The notes beneath the pieces were generated by a model. The model ran no database searches, was not told the origin of the DNA, and saw nothing but the letters and a program-made list of their open reading frames with translations. Both the position numbers and the translations under genes were made by a program. Positions 52,254-62,691 of a stretch of 64,000 bases of DNA are shown here, one piece after another. Source of the stretch: Pseudomonadota bacterium (GTDB taxonomy: Bacteria; Pseudomonadota; Alphaproteobacteria; Sneathiellales; Sneathiellaceae); assembly GCA_024743055.1 (NCBI GenBank), contig JANSXH010000010.1, positions 1-64,000 on the forward strand, read 5' to 3'. Numbering within the stretch: position 1 is the first letter of the stretch; each line of letters opens with the position of its first letter.

Positions 52254-55200
52254 CTAGAAGGTTGCGACCAGTCTGAGTGACCCGCCATAAGAGCGATAGT
52301 TGTCTGCAAATTGAGCTGTTCCGCCAATCCTGAAGGAAACACCGATAGGGGAAACCCAATCGAGACCCAGTTGGGCGTCGAAATAGGGATCTTCCGGTGT
52401 TCGAGAGACAGTAAAGGCGGGGACGAGATCATCGTCTCCTTGCATAGTGGCCGTCAGGCTTGTTCTGCCGTTGTTTTTACCAATCAGGGAATAGGTGACG
52501 CCGCCGCTGATATAGGGTCGCAAGACACTGCCGTCCTGAGCGATAAATTCCGTCGCAATGGTTAAGCCCGGCCGAATAGATCCATAGGCGTTGCCGCCGG
52601 ATTCAATATCAAGGTTAGTTGCTCCCGCGCCGGTTTCCTTGATGGCATTATGATGAAAGTATCCGCCCCAGGCTTCTATTTCCGGTGCAAGAGAAATGCC
52701 GCCGAGATAGGCCTGTTGAACGATACGCGCCTGGCCACTGCCAAAATATATATTCTGCTTACCTTGAGCGGTGACGGTCGAGCCGGTCAGGGTTTGTGTG
52801 CGATCATGGTCGTAGGAAGCAAACCCGCCAATTGCTGCAACGGAAAAAATCGCACCGCCGTTATTCTCATAACTGAGGCCGGCGCCTCCCTGAACCCGGT
52901 ATCCTTCACTGGTGGCATAATCTTCCGTATCCGTGCTCGTCTGCGCATAGCTTACCCCGAACAGGGCATTCATCCGCTCTGACAGGCGTCCACCAATTCC
53001 CAATTGAAGATCGATGGCAGTTTCCTCAAATCCCAGGCTTTCAAATTCCCCGTCCTGTGTTGATCTTTGTACGTCCAGTTGCAACCAGCTACAGCCTTCC
53101 GTTTCCGGGGAGAGGCCGTTCTTGGGGCATTGCAACAGGCGGCGACCGAATTGCCTGTTGCTGAGAACGGTCGCCTGTTCCGTTTGCAAATAAGGCTCGG
53201 CAGAAAGCTGGTTATAATAGTTAACCAAGGTCACTGCATCCGGCGCTTCCAACACCGCATTGAGAACAGCTGTCAGATTCTCCGGCTCTCCGGCAGCAAT
53301 TGTGTCGACCAGATAATTGGCAATGGCGGTCTGATTGGGGTTGAAATCTCCGGCCGCTGGGGAGAAATCCACGTCCCAGGCGAGGAAGACATTTCCATCA
53401 TCATCGGTTCGCAATTCATAGTTCACGACCTCCGTATCCGGCGCGATAATTGTGAGGTCGTCGAATTCCTCAAACGAGGTAAGGATGGTCACTTCGCCGT
53501 TTTCATCGGGCTCGACAAAGGCCCCGTTGAGGGCATTGACGACAACTGTTCCGGCCAGGTTTGACACCCCGGTCACGTCAATTTCGTCCGAAGTATTCAC
53601 ACCGGCATTATTGTCGGCAAAGTCCACATCCAGCAAAATTTCGCCGTTCTCTGTTTGCAGAAAATCACCGCTAATGGTTGTCACGCTAACGCTGTCTGCT
53701 CCGCCGGGAGAAAGAATACCATCGTTGATGAACTGATTGTCGGATCCGCCCAGATCAACGGTTTCTCCTGCATTGAGTGTCCCGGAATTGATGACCTTGT
53801 TGTCGGCTTCTGCCAAAAATATCGATCCGGTCATTGTTCCGTTATTGAGGATTGTGCTGCCGGTATTTTCAACAACGGCAAATTCAGAGGCCGTTTCCGG
53901 AGTCTCCAGCAGCGAAACATCTGTGCTTTCATTATCGGCAGTTTCTCGTGTCTCGATGGCGATGCCAAGAACGCCCTGCTGTGTGCCGACAATCCCATTA
54001 TTCTCAATCACATTTCCAGATCCATCCAGCACGAGGATTCCGACCGGATCATTGCCAACACCCTCCCCGTCCGGATCGGATCCACCGGTAATGACGCTGT
54101 CTTCGCCGATATTGATAAATATCTGTCCATCGCCATTCAGACCAATGCTCTGGGCGACAATACCGATTGAATTGTCACCGCTGGTGACGACACTGCTATT
54201 GACGGAAACGCTTACCGTTTTTCCGGTTCCGGTTGCCCCGAGCGCATAATCATCCGAGGCATCGCCTGTGTTGCCGTCCGCGCCGCCGCTGGCGCTTTGG
54301 GCAAAAATACCGACAGAGCCGTCGCCGGTGGTTGTGATGTCCCCCGTATGGAGCACGGTTACAGTTCCGGCGTCACCGTCATCGCCGGCTGTTCCGGCAA
54401 AATTCAGGCCGATATCAGAGCTGGAACTGCCTGCCGTCCCTCCGCCGCCGCCGACACTCTGCGCCCAGACACCATGGGCGCCGTCTCCGGTGGTGATAAT
54501 TGTCGAAGAGGTTGTCACAGAGACATCGCCGCCATTACCGCCATCGCCCCCGTCTTGAGACACCCCGACGCCAATCCCCATATCGATATCGGTTCCGAAA
54601 AAGCCTTGTGAGACCGTTCCACTCACGCCACCACCGCCCCCCACACTCTGGGCGAAGATCCCGAGGGATCCAGAGCCGCTCGTACTGATATCACCGCTAT
54701 TGCTGACGGTGACAGCATCGCTGTCCCCGGCCGCTCCGCCGCTGCCGCCAACGGTGACCCCGACAAACCCTCCGTCCGTATTACCGCCCTGACCACCGCC
54801 ACCGCCGATACTCTGGGCGAAAATGCCGCTGGACCGGTCTCCGGATGTAATAAGGATGTTTTCGTTGGTGACCGAGACCGCCCCGCCATTTCCGGAAGCC
54901 CCGCCGGTGCCGCCGACATTCACCCCGATTTCCTGCCAGAAGGCGAGGGGCGGGTTCAGGATCGAATCCGCTGTGTCAAAGATATCTACGGGAAGGCCCG
55001 TCACGATATTCTGCCCGATGGAGCCATTGCCTCCTTCGCCACCGCCAGCCCCAACACTCTGCGCATAAATGGCGTCTGATCCGTCGGCGCTTGTCTGTAT
55101 GCCGCCTTTATTAACGACCGTGACCGTTTCGCCATCACCACCTTCCCCGCCGCTGCCGCCGATTGAGACCTCAATCGCCAGGCTTTTCTCGGTGAAATCG

Positions 55201-58200
55201 GGGGTCTCACAGGCCGGAATAGCCGGATTGCTGCAGGAGCCGATTTCCATTGCGAAGGCATCCGACGCACCGCCGCTCCCACCGCCGCCGCCAACGCTTT
55301 GGGCAAATATGCCTTTGGCCGAGCCAAGAACGGTCGTGAGCGTGCCCTCGTTATGGACGGTAACGGTCCCGCCGCTGGCCCCGTCTGCAGCATTTCCCCC
55401 AATCGCCACATTAACGGTGAGATTGCGGTCGTTGGATTCATCGTCGTCGTCTTCCTCCCCACCGCCACCGGGTTTGGTCAGGTCAATAACGCCGGAGAAA
55501 GACGAGCCGCCATTCCCGCCGCCGCCGCCAATACTTTGCGCATAGATCGCTGTTGAGGCGACACCGGTACTTGTTACATCGCCCGTGTTTGTTAGCGTCA
55601 CCGCCTCTCCGATGCCGCCAGCTCCACCGGTTCCGCCAACCGCCACATTGATTTTTAGGTTGGTACCGTCGCCTTTGTAGGACAGGATCGCAGCCCCTGC
55701 CAGACCTCCGGCCCCTCCACCGCCGCCGACACTCTGGGCGAGAATGCCTTCGGCAAGATAGCCGGTTGTCGTCACATCACCGCTATTGGTCAGCTGGACT
55801 TCACCGCCGTCCCCACCGGTACCGCCTGATCCCCCAACTGAGACACCGATGGATTTGGGCGATCCTTCAGATCCGCCGCCTGCCAGGGTTCCGGCAAAGG
55901 ACAGTCCGCCATTACCGCCGCCGCCGCCGACACTCTGAACAAAGAGGCCGCGCGCGGACCCGCCGGAGGTCGACACATCACCCGAATTGTCTACGGTTAC
56001 AATATCTGCGGTATTTCCGGTGCCGCCACCGCCGCCGACCGCGACATTCAGGTTATTGGAGGAGTCTGTGGAGAGATTGGCAGATCCGGAAACTGACAGC
56101 CCGCCGGTACCACCGCTCCCGCCAATACTTTGGGCCTGGATGCCGTGAGCATAATCCCCGGCGGTTACAATCCTTATGCTGTTGGTCAGGTCTACCGTGT
56201 TGCCGGTTCCGCCTGATCCGCCACTTCCACCAATCGTGACACCTACGTTTGTGGTAGAGGATCCGGTATTGCTGAGGCCGAGATTTGCCGCGAAACTAAA
56301 CCCACCGTCACCACCGCCGCCACCAACACTCTGGGCGAGGAGACCGACGGCGCCATCAGCCTTGGTCCAGACAAGTATCCCATCTTGACTGGTAAGGCTT
56401 GCGGCACCCGCGGTTCCGCCATCCCCACCGCCACCGCCAATAGACACGCCAATATCTGCTTTACCTTCAAAGGTGATATCTGCTGCGCCGCTAAATCCAC
56501 CGGTTCCGCCGCCGCCGCCGACGCTTTGGGCAAACAGGCCATGGGCTCCTGCGCCACTTGTGACAACAGATCCTGCATGTTCGAGGCTGACATCATCGGC
56601 GGTTCCGCCGTCACCGCCGCCGCCGCCAACGGAAACGCCAAGGCTGGCATTTGTGCTGAGAGAGCCCGACAGGCTGAAGCCTCCATTTCCGCCCGAGCCA
56701 CCGACACTTTGAGCCAATATACCGTAGGAGAGTGATCCTGCGGTTACGATGGTTCCGGTGCTGTCCACGGTGACGGCACCTGCGAAACCGCCATCTGCGG
56801 CAGCGCCGCCAACACTGACGCTGAGCGCGCCTTTTTTACCGCCATCAAAGGCACCGCTGAAGCCGCCGTTACCGCCACCCCCGCCAACGCTCTGGGCAAG
56901 AATTCCGCTGGCGTTATCGCCAGATGTCGACAAGCTGCCCTCGGAGGTCACCTGAACGATGCCACCGTCGCTGCCCGCACCACCAGCTCCCCCGACACTC
57001 ACTCCGACCGCGGCACTGTCGTCGCTGATCACAAGACTGCCGGTAACACTGAAACCGCCATTGCCACCACCACCACCGATACTCTGGGCAAGAATCGCAG
57101 TGCCGTTTGCGCCTTCGGTGATGAGGTCGCCTGAGTTATCGATTGTCACATCGGCACCGAAACTGCCGATACCACCGTCACCCGCGACCGAGACACCGAG
57201 AGATCCGCTGGTGTCTGAGCCATAAGTCAGGTCACCGCTGACACTGAAACCGCCGTTACCGCCACTACCACCCACACTTTGGGCAAATATACCGGAGGCG
57301 TTATCGCCGGATACCTGTATGGAACCGATATTGATGACGTCGACGGTTGAGCTGGTCGCGCCATCCCCGCCGCCACCAGCAACGCTTACACCGACAGTTG
57401 CGCTGCTTTCGGAGCTGACGGTTAAGGCGCCGTCAACGCTGAATCCCCCATTGCCGCCGCCACCACCTAGGCTTTGAGCAAACACCCCATGGGCGCCGGA
57501 GCCTTCGGTCATGATTCCACCTTCGTGATAGAGGGACACCTTGTCGGAAGTGCCGCCGCTTCCCCCGCCACCGGAGACACTCACATTGGCGCTGGAGGAG
57601 GTTGTTAATGATCCCGCAACGCTAAACCCGCCATTTCCACCGGCGCCGCCCAGACTTTGGGCAAAGAGCCCGTAGGAGTGATTTCCGACAGTACTGATCG
57701 TGCCGGCATTCTCCAGATGAACCGCCGCTCCGATGCCGCCGTCGCCGGCACCACCAGCTACGCTAACCTGGGCCGATAATGTATTGCTCACGGCTCCGGC
57801 AACACTAAATCCGCCATTGCCGCCACCTCCACCAATGCTTTGGGCTTGCACACCAACGGCGTTGTCTCCGCCTGTTGTGATATCTCCCAAGGTTATGACG
57901 TTGACGGCACCGGCATCATTTCCACTGCCACCAGAACCACTGACGGAAACCCCGATATCGCCGCCACTGTCACCTGTGTCCAGGCTGGCAGCTATGCTGA
58001 AGCCGCCATTGCCGCCGCCACCGCCAATACTCTGGGCCAGAATGGCGGTGGCATTGTCCCCGGATGTCTGTACCGGACCGAAATTGCCAAGTTCGACATT
58101 TGACGCGACGCCGCCCGTACCGCCGGCGCCAGCAACGCTCACGCCGACAGCAACCGATGAGCCGGAAGAGATCGTGAGGGCCCCTTCGATGCTGGCACCG

Positions 58201-61200
58201 CCGTTACCACCACCACCGCCAAGGCTTTGGGCAAACAGACCGTAGGAGCCGGCGCCGGTTGTGGTGACCGATCCCAGTTGCTCAAGGATGACAACGCCGG
58301 AGCTGCCGCCACTGCCGCCATTGCCACTGACGCTTACATTGACATCCGAGGATGTCGTTGCACTTGCGGCAACGCTGAGACCGCCATTTCCACCGGCTCC
58401 CCCAAGGCTTTGAGCCTGAATTCCATATGAGTTGGCACCGCCGGTCTGGACAATACCCGCGTTTTTGACCGTGACATCATTGGCCGTTCCGCCGTCTGAG
58501 GCGGAGCCGGAAATCGAGACATCCACCGTATTTACATTGCTGGCATCAGCCGCGACACTGAAGCCGCCATTACCACCGCCGCCGCCGAGGCTTTGAGCAA
58601 AGATCGCCGATGAATTGTTGCCGGTAGTTGTCAGGTCGCCTTGTGAGGTCACGGATACGATCCCGCCATCATTGCCGCTCCCGCCATCACCGCTGAGACT
58701 CACCCCAACATTTGCCCCGCCATCGCCACTGGCCTCTATGGCCGCCGTCACGCTGAAACCGCCATTACCACCCCCGCCGCCAATGCTTTGAGCCAGAATC
58801 GCAGTAGAGTTCTCTCCGCCAGTGGAGATCGATCCCGAATTCCCAACAGAGACATTGGAACTGCTGGATCCGGTACCGCCACTTCCGGCAATGGAAACGC
58901 CGACATTCATGCTGAAATCCGAGCTGACGGACAGGATTCCCTCAACACTTGCACCCCCGCTACCACCGCCGCCGCCAATACTTTGGGCAAAGATCCCAGA
59001 GGAGCTATGACCACCGGTTTCAAGGCTGCCAGTGCTATTGATGGTAACGGTATCGCTGGTGCCGCCGGCGCCACCTTGACCACCAATGCTGACGGCGGCA
59101 CTCACGCCGGCGCCTTCCGGGCTGATAGTGACGTCCCCGGCGGCACTAAAGCCCCCATTTCCGCCACCCCCACCAAGACTTTGGGCGAGGAGGGCATTTG
59201 CATGGCCGCCGGTTGTGGTGACATCGCCCACATTTGTTAGGGTGACCTCACCACCGTCACCACCGCCTGCACCGCTGCCGCCGATTGCCACGGAAGCGCT
59301 GACCGTTGTTGAGAGGGTGCCGGCGATTGAGTATCCGCCATTTCCGCCCCCTCCGCCGAGGCTTTGGGCAAAAAGTCCATGGGACAGATCCCCGGAAGTT
59401 ATGACGGTTCCCGTACTGTCGGCAGTGACCTTGGCGCCGTCGCCCCCTCCGGCGCCCGATCCGCCGATGGTGACGGAGGCGCTGGCCCCGAGAGAGCCGG
59501 CCCCGCCAATGGTGTAGCCGCCATTACCCCCGCCGCCACCGATACTCTGGGCGAGCAGACCGTAGGAATTGTTACCGGTGGTGGTCAGATCACCGATACT
59601 GATCGCGGACGCAATATCTCCATCGCCACCACCGCTGCCACTGCCGCCAATGCTCACAACAGCACTGCCAACACTGGCGGCTGAGGCATCAATCACATGG
59701 CCACCATTGCCCCCGCCGCCGCCGACACTTTGGGCAAGAATGGCATAAGCATGATCGCCCTGGGTGATAATGGTACCGGTATTGGTCAACAGAGCCTCAC
59801 CGGCGTTCCCGCCTCCGGCTCCGTCGCCCCCGATCCCGACACTGCCACCATTCATGCCGGACGCATCCACTCCGATGGAGTAACCGCCATTACCTCCACC
59901 CCCACCAAGGCTTTGTGCGACCAGCCCATAGGAATGGTCGCCGCTGGTTTGAATAGTGCCGGTCGAGGTCACGGTCACTGTGTCACTATGGCCGGCATTC
60001 CCACCGCCGCCTCCGATCGTGACGTCGAAGGAGGCAAGAGGGCTGGAACTCACGCCGACGCTGAATCCTCCGTTTCCGCCGCCGCCACCGACGCTTGATC
60101 CGATGATGCCAATGGAATGATGCTGTTCCGTGATGACATCTGTCCAGCTGGTGAGATCGACGGTCGAACTACTGCCGCCATCGCCTGCGTCCCCGCCAAT
60201 ACCAACGCTCACGGACCCGCTTGCACCTGCCGAGATAGCGATCGCGTAGCCTCCGGTGCCCCCACCGCCGCCAGTACTTTGGGCGCTCAGACCAACGCTA
60301 TGATTACCTCTTGTGTGAATTGTCCCATTATTCTTGACCTCGACCGCGCCGCCATTACCGCCACCCCCGGCCTGTCCACCAATGGCGATGGCGACACCGA
60401 GGGGGCCGGCCGCAGCCGAGAGGGCCCAGCCGCCACTGCCGCCGCCGCCGCCAATACTGGAGACGGCCAGGCCGGCGGAATGGTCTTTTGTAGTCGACAA
60501 GGCCGCGTTGGCACTGGTTGCCGTATTATCCTCATTGACAGTGACGTCATTGCCGTCGCCGCCATCGCCTCCCGCACCGCCGATGGTAATGGAGACGCCG
60601 GGGGATATGGAGCCCGCAGTGCCGCCCTTGCCGCCGCCGCCGCCGACGGACTGGATCTGTATTGCATCTGCCCGCTCACCCGTGGTTGTGACATCGCCGC
60701 TGGTGTCAAATGAGATTGAGCCGCCGTCGCCGCCACCGCCGCCTTGCCCGCCGATGGCCACAAGAGCGTCACTTTCTCCGCCATGTCCACCACCGCCGCC
60801 GATGCTTTGGACAAGGAGGCCGATGGATCCGGTGCCGCTGGTTGAAATCGTTCCGCTATGGCTGCCGTCTACAGTGTCTCCGGCCGCCCCGGCGGCGCCA
60901 TCTCCTCCGATGCTGGCGATTCCGGCAGCGCTACCACCGTCACCGCCGCCGCCGCCGACACTTTGGGCAAGGATACCAAGCGAAACTTCTCCATGGGTCG
61001 TGATAGATCCGGTATTGTCGAGATTAACCTGGCCGCCAGCACCTCCTCCGGCGCCGCTGCCACCGACAGATCCGATGGCGCCGGCATCACCGCCACTGCC
61101 GCCGCCGCCACCGACGCTCTGGGCGAGGATGCCATAGGCCGTATCATTATGGGTGATAATGGTTCCGCTATTTGTCACATTCACGGTCCCACCCGCCGCC

Positions 61201-62225
61201 CCGGTAACGCCGTCGCTGCCCTCAGAATAAAAAATACTTCCGGCATCGCCACCATCACCGCCAAAGCCCCCAAGGCTCTGGGCTAGGATGCCGTTTGAAA
61301 ATTCACCTGCGGTTGTCAGGGCGCCATTATTGATGATGGTTATGGTGCTGCCCGTGCGGCTGGTGCCGGGATCGCCTGCAATGGCAGAAACGGCATCCCC
61401 GGCGGGACCGCCGTCTCCTCCCGTGCCACCCAGACTCTGAGCATAGATGGCTTGGGAATTAATCGAGGCAGTTGATATGGTGGAGAAATTGGTGACAGTT
61501 ACCGTTCCGGCATAGCCTCCGGCTCCACCATCTCCGCCATTCCCTGCGAAAGCGCCGCTGCCACTGCCGCCATCTCCCCCATCTGCTCCTTGAGAGATAG
61601 CAAGTATGCCATGGCCATATTCTCCATCCGTGGAAATCGCTCCGGAACTGGTAATATTAACAGCATCGGCGCTGGTGCCATGTGTTCCATCCGTGCCAAC
61701 ACTATAAGCAAGGAAATCCAAGGTTATACCATCGGACCCATTGACACCTGTGCTCAACCCCACGATCCCCGCAGCCGGTTCTCCCGTTGTAAGGATATCC
61801 TGATCGCCGCCTTCATAGGTGATCTGAACGGTTCCGGTACCGGTCAGGGCGACACCCCTTGTCCCGGAATCGGGCTCAATGTCGGTGGTTAGAGAATTTA
61901 CATTCAGGATTTCAGTCCCAGGCGTGATTTTTGAAACGCCATCGGAAAGATCGCCGGTACAGGTCACGGTCTTGTCGTCGGTGACGCAATCGGCGCTGGC
62001 GAAAGAGACCATGCTAAAGGCACAGAGAGAGGCCGTCAGGACACCAACACTCGCCGACGTCAGCAACCGATGGATCAATCGCCGATGAAGCACCCCATAT
62101 GAGGTATCCCTATGTGTTTTGTTGTTCAGGCAGGCAAGTAAATCGCGGTCAAGCGATCCGCGAGATATATCCCCATCCGGTACCTGTTTTTGCAAACTCA
62201 CTATATACGTGCGCCATTTTTTCAC
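52254..62225 (-). CDS. Giant type V autotransporter with about 40 Gly-rich repeats
   Basis: 3,323 residues. The start is GTG at 62225 (VKKWRTYIVSLQKQ). The signal region is long: about 48 mostly polar residues precede the hydrophobic HRLLTSASVGVLTASLCAF, with a likely cut after FASA near residue 77. The passenger has some 40 units built around xIxAQSxGGGGGxGG, spaced about 45-65 residues apart, rich in Gly, Ser, Thr, Val and acidic residues, as expected for a beta-helix. After the repeats come about 350 residues without them, including an autochaperone-like part. The last about 290 residues form the outer-membrane barrel (WLQLDVQRSTQDGEFESLGF to YGGSLRLVATF, ending in Phe). Substrate or adhesion target unknown. 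Repeats may collapse in assembly, so the unit number should be treated with care. Confidence 0.9.
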   Translation of the reverse strand: MKKWRTYIVSLQKQVPDGDISRGSLDRDLLACLNNKTHRDTSYGVLHRRLIHRLLTSASVGVLTASLCAFSMVSFASADCVTDDKTVTCTGDLSDGVSKITPGTEILNVNSLTTDIEPDSGTRGVALTGTGTVQITYEGGDQDILTTGEPAAGIVGLSTGVNGSDGITLDFLAYSVGTDGTHGTSADAVNITSSGAISTDGEYGHGILAISQGADGGDGGSGSGAFAGNGGDGGAGGYAGTVTVTNFSTISTASINSQAIYAQSLGGTGGDGGPAGDAVSAIAGDPGTSRTGSTITIINNGALTTAGEFSNGILAQSLGGFGGDGGDAGSIFYSEGSDGVTGAAGGTVNVTNSGTIITHNDTAYGILAQSVGGGGGSGGDAGAIGSVGGSGAGGGAGGQVNLDNTGSITTHGEVSLGILAQSVGGGGGDGGSAAGIASIGGDGAAGAAGDTVDGSHSGTISTSGTGSIGLLVQSIGGGGGHGGESDALVAIGGQGGGGGDGGSISFDTSGDVTTTGERADAIQIQSVGGGGGKGGTAGSISPGVSITIGGAGGDGGDGNDVTVNEDNTATSANAALSTTKDHSAGLAVSSIGGGGGSGGWALSAAAGPLGVAIAIGGQAGGGGNGGAVEVKNNGTIHTRGNHSVGLSAQSTGGGGGTGGYAIAISAGASGSVSVGIGGDAGDGGSSSTVDLTSWTDVITEQHHSIGIIGSSVGGGGGNGGFSVGVSSSPLASFDVTIGGGGGNAGHSDTVTVTSTGTIQTSGDHSYGLVAQSLGGGGGNGGYSIGVDASGMNGGSVGIGGDGAGGGNAGEALLTNTGTIITQGDHAYAILAQSVGGGGGNGGHVIDASAASVGSAVVSIGGSGSGGGDGDIASAISIGDLTTTGNNSYGLLAQSIGGGGGNGGYTIGGAGSLGASASVTIGGSGAGGGDGAKVTADSTGTVITSGDLSHGLFAQSLGGGGGNGGYSIAGTLSTTVSASVAIGGSGAGGGDGGEVTLTNVGDVTTTGGHANALLAQSLGGGGGNGGFSAAGDVTISPEGAGVSAAVSIGGQGGAGGTSDTVTINSTGSLETGGHSSSGIFAQSIGGGGGSGGASVEGILSVSSDFSMNVGVSIAGSGGTGSSSSNVSVGNSGSISTGGENSTAILAQSIGGGGGNGGFSVTAAIEASGDGGANVGVSLSGDGGSGNDGGIVSVTSQGDLTTTGNNSSAIFAQSLGGGGGNGGFSVAADASNVNTVDVSISGSASDGGTANDVTVKNAGIVQTGGANSYGIQAQSLGGAGGNGGLSVAASATTSSDVNVSVSGNGGSGGSSGVVILEQLGSVTTTGAGSYGLFAQSLGGGGGNGGASIEGALTISSGSSVAVGVSVAGAGGTGGVASNVELGNFGPVQTSGDNATAILAQSIGGGGGNGGFSIAASLDTGDSGGDIGVSVSGSGGSGNDAGAVNVITLGDITTGGDNAVGVQAQSIGGGGGNGGFSVAGAVSNTLSAQVSVAGGAGDGGIGAAVHLENAGTISTVGNHSYGLFAQSLGGAGGNGGFSVAGSLTTSSSANVSVSGGGGSGGTSDKVSLYHEGGIMTEGSGAHGVFAQSLGGGGGNGGFSVDGALTVSSESSATVGVSVAGGGGDGATSSTVDVINIGSIQVSGDNASGIFAQSVGGSGGNGGFSVSGDLTYGSDTSGSLGVSVAGDGGIGSFGADVTIDNSGDLITEGANGTAILAQSIGGGGGNGGFSVTGSLVISDDSAAVGVSVGGAGGAGSDGGIVQVTSEGSLSTSGDNASGILAQSVGGGGGNGGFSGAFDGGKKGALSVSVGGAAADGGFAGAVTVDSTGTIVTAGSLSYGILAQSVGGSGGNGGFSLSGSLSTNASLGVSVGGGGGDGGTADDVSLEHAGSVVTSGAGAHGLFAQSVGGGGGTGGFSGAADITFEGKADIGVSIGGGGGDGGTAGAASLTSQDGILVWTKADGAVGLLAQSVGGGGGDGGFSFAANLGLSNTGSSTTNVGVTIGGSGGSGGTGNTVDLTNSIRIVTAGDYAHGIQAQSIGGSGGTGGLSVSGSANLSTDSSNNLNVAVGGGGGTGNTADIVTVDNSGDVSTSGGSARGLFVQSVGGGGGNGGLSFAGTLAGGGSEGSPKSIGVSVGGSGGTGGDGGEVQLTNSGDVTTTGYLAEGILAQSVGGGGGAGGLAGAAILSYKGDGTNLKINVAVGGTGGAGGIGEAVTLTNTGDVTSTGVASTAIYAQSIGGGGGNGGSSFSGVIDLTKPGGGGEEDDDDESNDRNLTVNVAIGGNAADGASGGTVTVHNEGTLTTVLGSAKGIFAQSVGGGGGSGGASDAFAMEIGSCSNPAIPACETPDFTEKSLAIEVSIGGSGGEGGDGETVTVVNKGGIQTSADGSDAIYAQSVGAGGGEGGNGSIGQNIVTGLPVDIFDTADSILNPPLAFWQEIGVNVGGTGGASGNGGAVSVTNENILITSGDRSSGIFAQSIGGGGGQGGNTDGGFVGVTVGGSGGAAGDSDAVTVSNSGDISTSGSGSLGIFAQSVGGGGGVSGTVSQGFFGTDIDMGIGVGVSQDGGDGGNGGDVSVTTSSTIITTGDGAHGVWAQSVGGGGGTAGSSSSDIGLNFAGTAGDDGDAGTVTVLHTGDITTTGDGSVGIFAQSASGGADGNTGDASDDYALGATGTGKTVSVSVNSSVVTSGDNSIGIVAQSIGLNGDGQIFINIGEDSVITGGSDPDGEGVGNDPVGILVLDGSGNVIENNGIVGTQQGVLGIAIETRETADNESTDVSLLETPETASEFAVVENTGSTILNNGTMTGSIFLAEADNKVINSGTLNAGETVDLGGSDNQFINDGILSPGGADSVSVTTISGDFLQTENGEILLDVDFADNNAGVNTSDEIDVTGVSNLAGTVVVNALNGAFVEPDENGEVTILTSFEEFDDLTIIAPDTEVVNYELRTDDDGNVFLAWDVDFSPAAGDFNPNQTAIANYLVDTIAAGEPENLTAVLNAVLEAPDAVTLVNYYNQLSAEPYLQTEQATVLSNRQFGRRLLQCPKNGLSPETEGCSWLQLDVQRSTQDGEFESLGFEETAIDLQLGIGGRLSERMNALFGVSYAQTSTDTEDYATSEGYRVQGGAGLSYENNGGAIFSVAAIGGFASYDHDRTQTLTGSTVTAQGKQNIYFGSGQARIVQQAYLGGISLAPEIEAWGGYFHHNAIKETGAGATNLDIESGGNAYGSIRPGLTIATEFIAQDGSVLRPYISGGVTYSLIGKNNGRTSLTATMQGDDDLVPAFTVSRTPEDPYFDAQLGLDWVSPIGVSFRIGGTAQFADNYRSYGGSLRLVATF
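56545..58996 (-). repeat. Higher-order repeat: three copies of a four-module block in the autotransporter
   Basis: Within the coding repeat, four distinguishable module types (A: SxEGxLxxSS; B: AILAQSIGGGGGNGG start; C: ends xxNHSY or similar; D: follows with GGAGGNGG or GGSGGNGG) recur in the order A-B-C-D three times. Blocks begin at about 58996, 58245 and 57493 (about 750 bp each); the third holds one extra module of about 195 bp after A. Boundaries are by eye. Confidence 0.6.
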
Positions 62226-62691
62226 TCGCTTTAAACACCTAATAAGAGTATTTAAATACGATCTATGGACCGAATTATCGGTGATTTGCGGCCGGGTAAA
62301 TCAGATCAGGGAAGACGATCCCTTTTCGTCACAAATGAAAAAGCAAGGCTTGTTAAAGAAAACTGGGAGACAAAGTGTTTAATATCAATAAGTTATTGAG
62401 TTCATGCCTTGCTGTGATGAAAACCTAAGATCGCCTTTTAAAGCTGATTCCCGATAGCAGCCCTAATTTTAGAATATCTATCTATGATAGGAAAGGATAG
62501 GGAGGTAACGAATTGTACCTACAATGTACAGATTGCGGGCCAATCGTTATTTCAAGGTATGAAAAATTGGCTCGAGAGCGCCGCGGAAGGGCGATCCGGC
62601 GATATTGTAACCTGACTGTCATCAAACCATCTGCATTACTGACATAAACCAAGCTCACAATGTCCCCGATGTATAAGTATAGGGGAAACCG
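62226..62691. promoter_or_regulatory. Divergent promoter region between the autotransporter and phn genes
   Basis: This 466-bp gene-free stretch should carry both promoters. Two sites stand out: the inverted repeat TGTAC-N7-GTACA at 62514-62530, and CTGTCATCAAA (62616-62626) with CTGACATAAA (62639-62648), which resemble Pho-box units but are spaced 23 bp apart rather than a clean 11 or 22. No firm -35/-10 boxes were fixed. No RNA gene or extra ORF is recognised. Confidence 0.4.
62514..62530. promoter_or_regulatory. Inverted repeat TGTAC-N7-GTACA, operator candidate
   Basis: A 5-7-5 palindrome about 160 bp upstream of phnG. GntR-type regulators such as PhnF often bind GTAC-containing palindromes, but no phnF gene is in view, so this is speculative. 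Confidence 0.3.

Noticed and set aside
56545-58996. Regularly spaced short repeats considered as a CRISPR array
   Set aside because: The repeats are translated, diverged between units and kept in frame; spacer-like parts are also related to each other. No cas genes are near.
53067-61892. Many long open frames on the plus strand across the autotransporter gene, rich in Pro, Ala or Arg
   Set aside because: They are mirror images of the Gly-rich repeat codons on the minus strand. They carry no recognised domains, and the minus-strand frame is continuous with a signal peptide and barrel.
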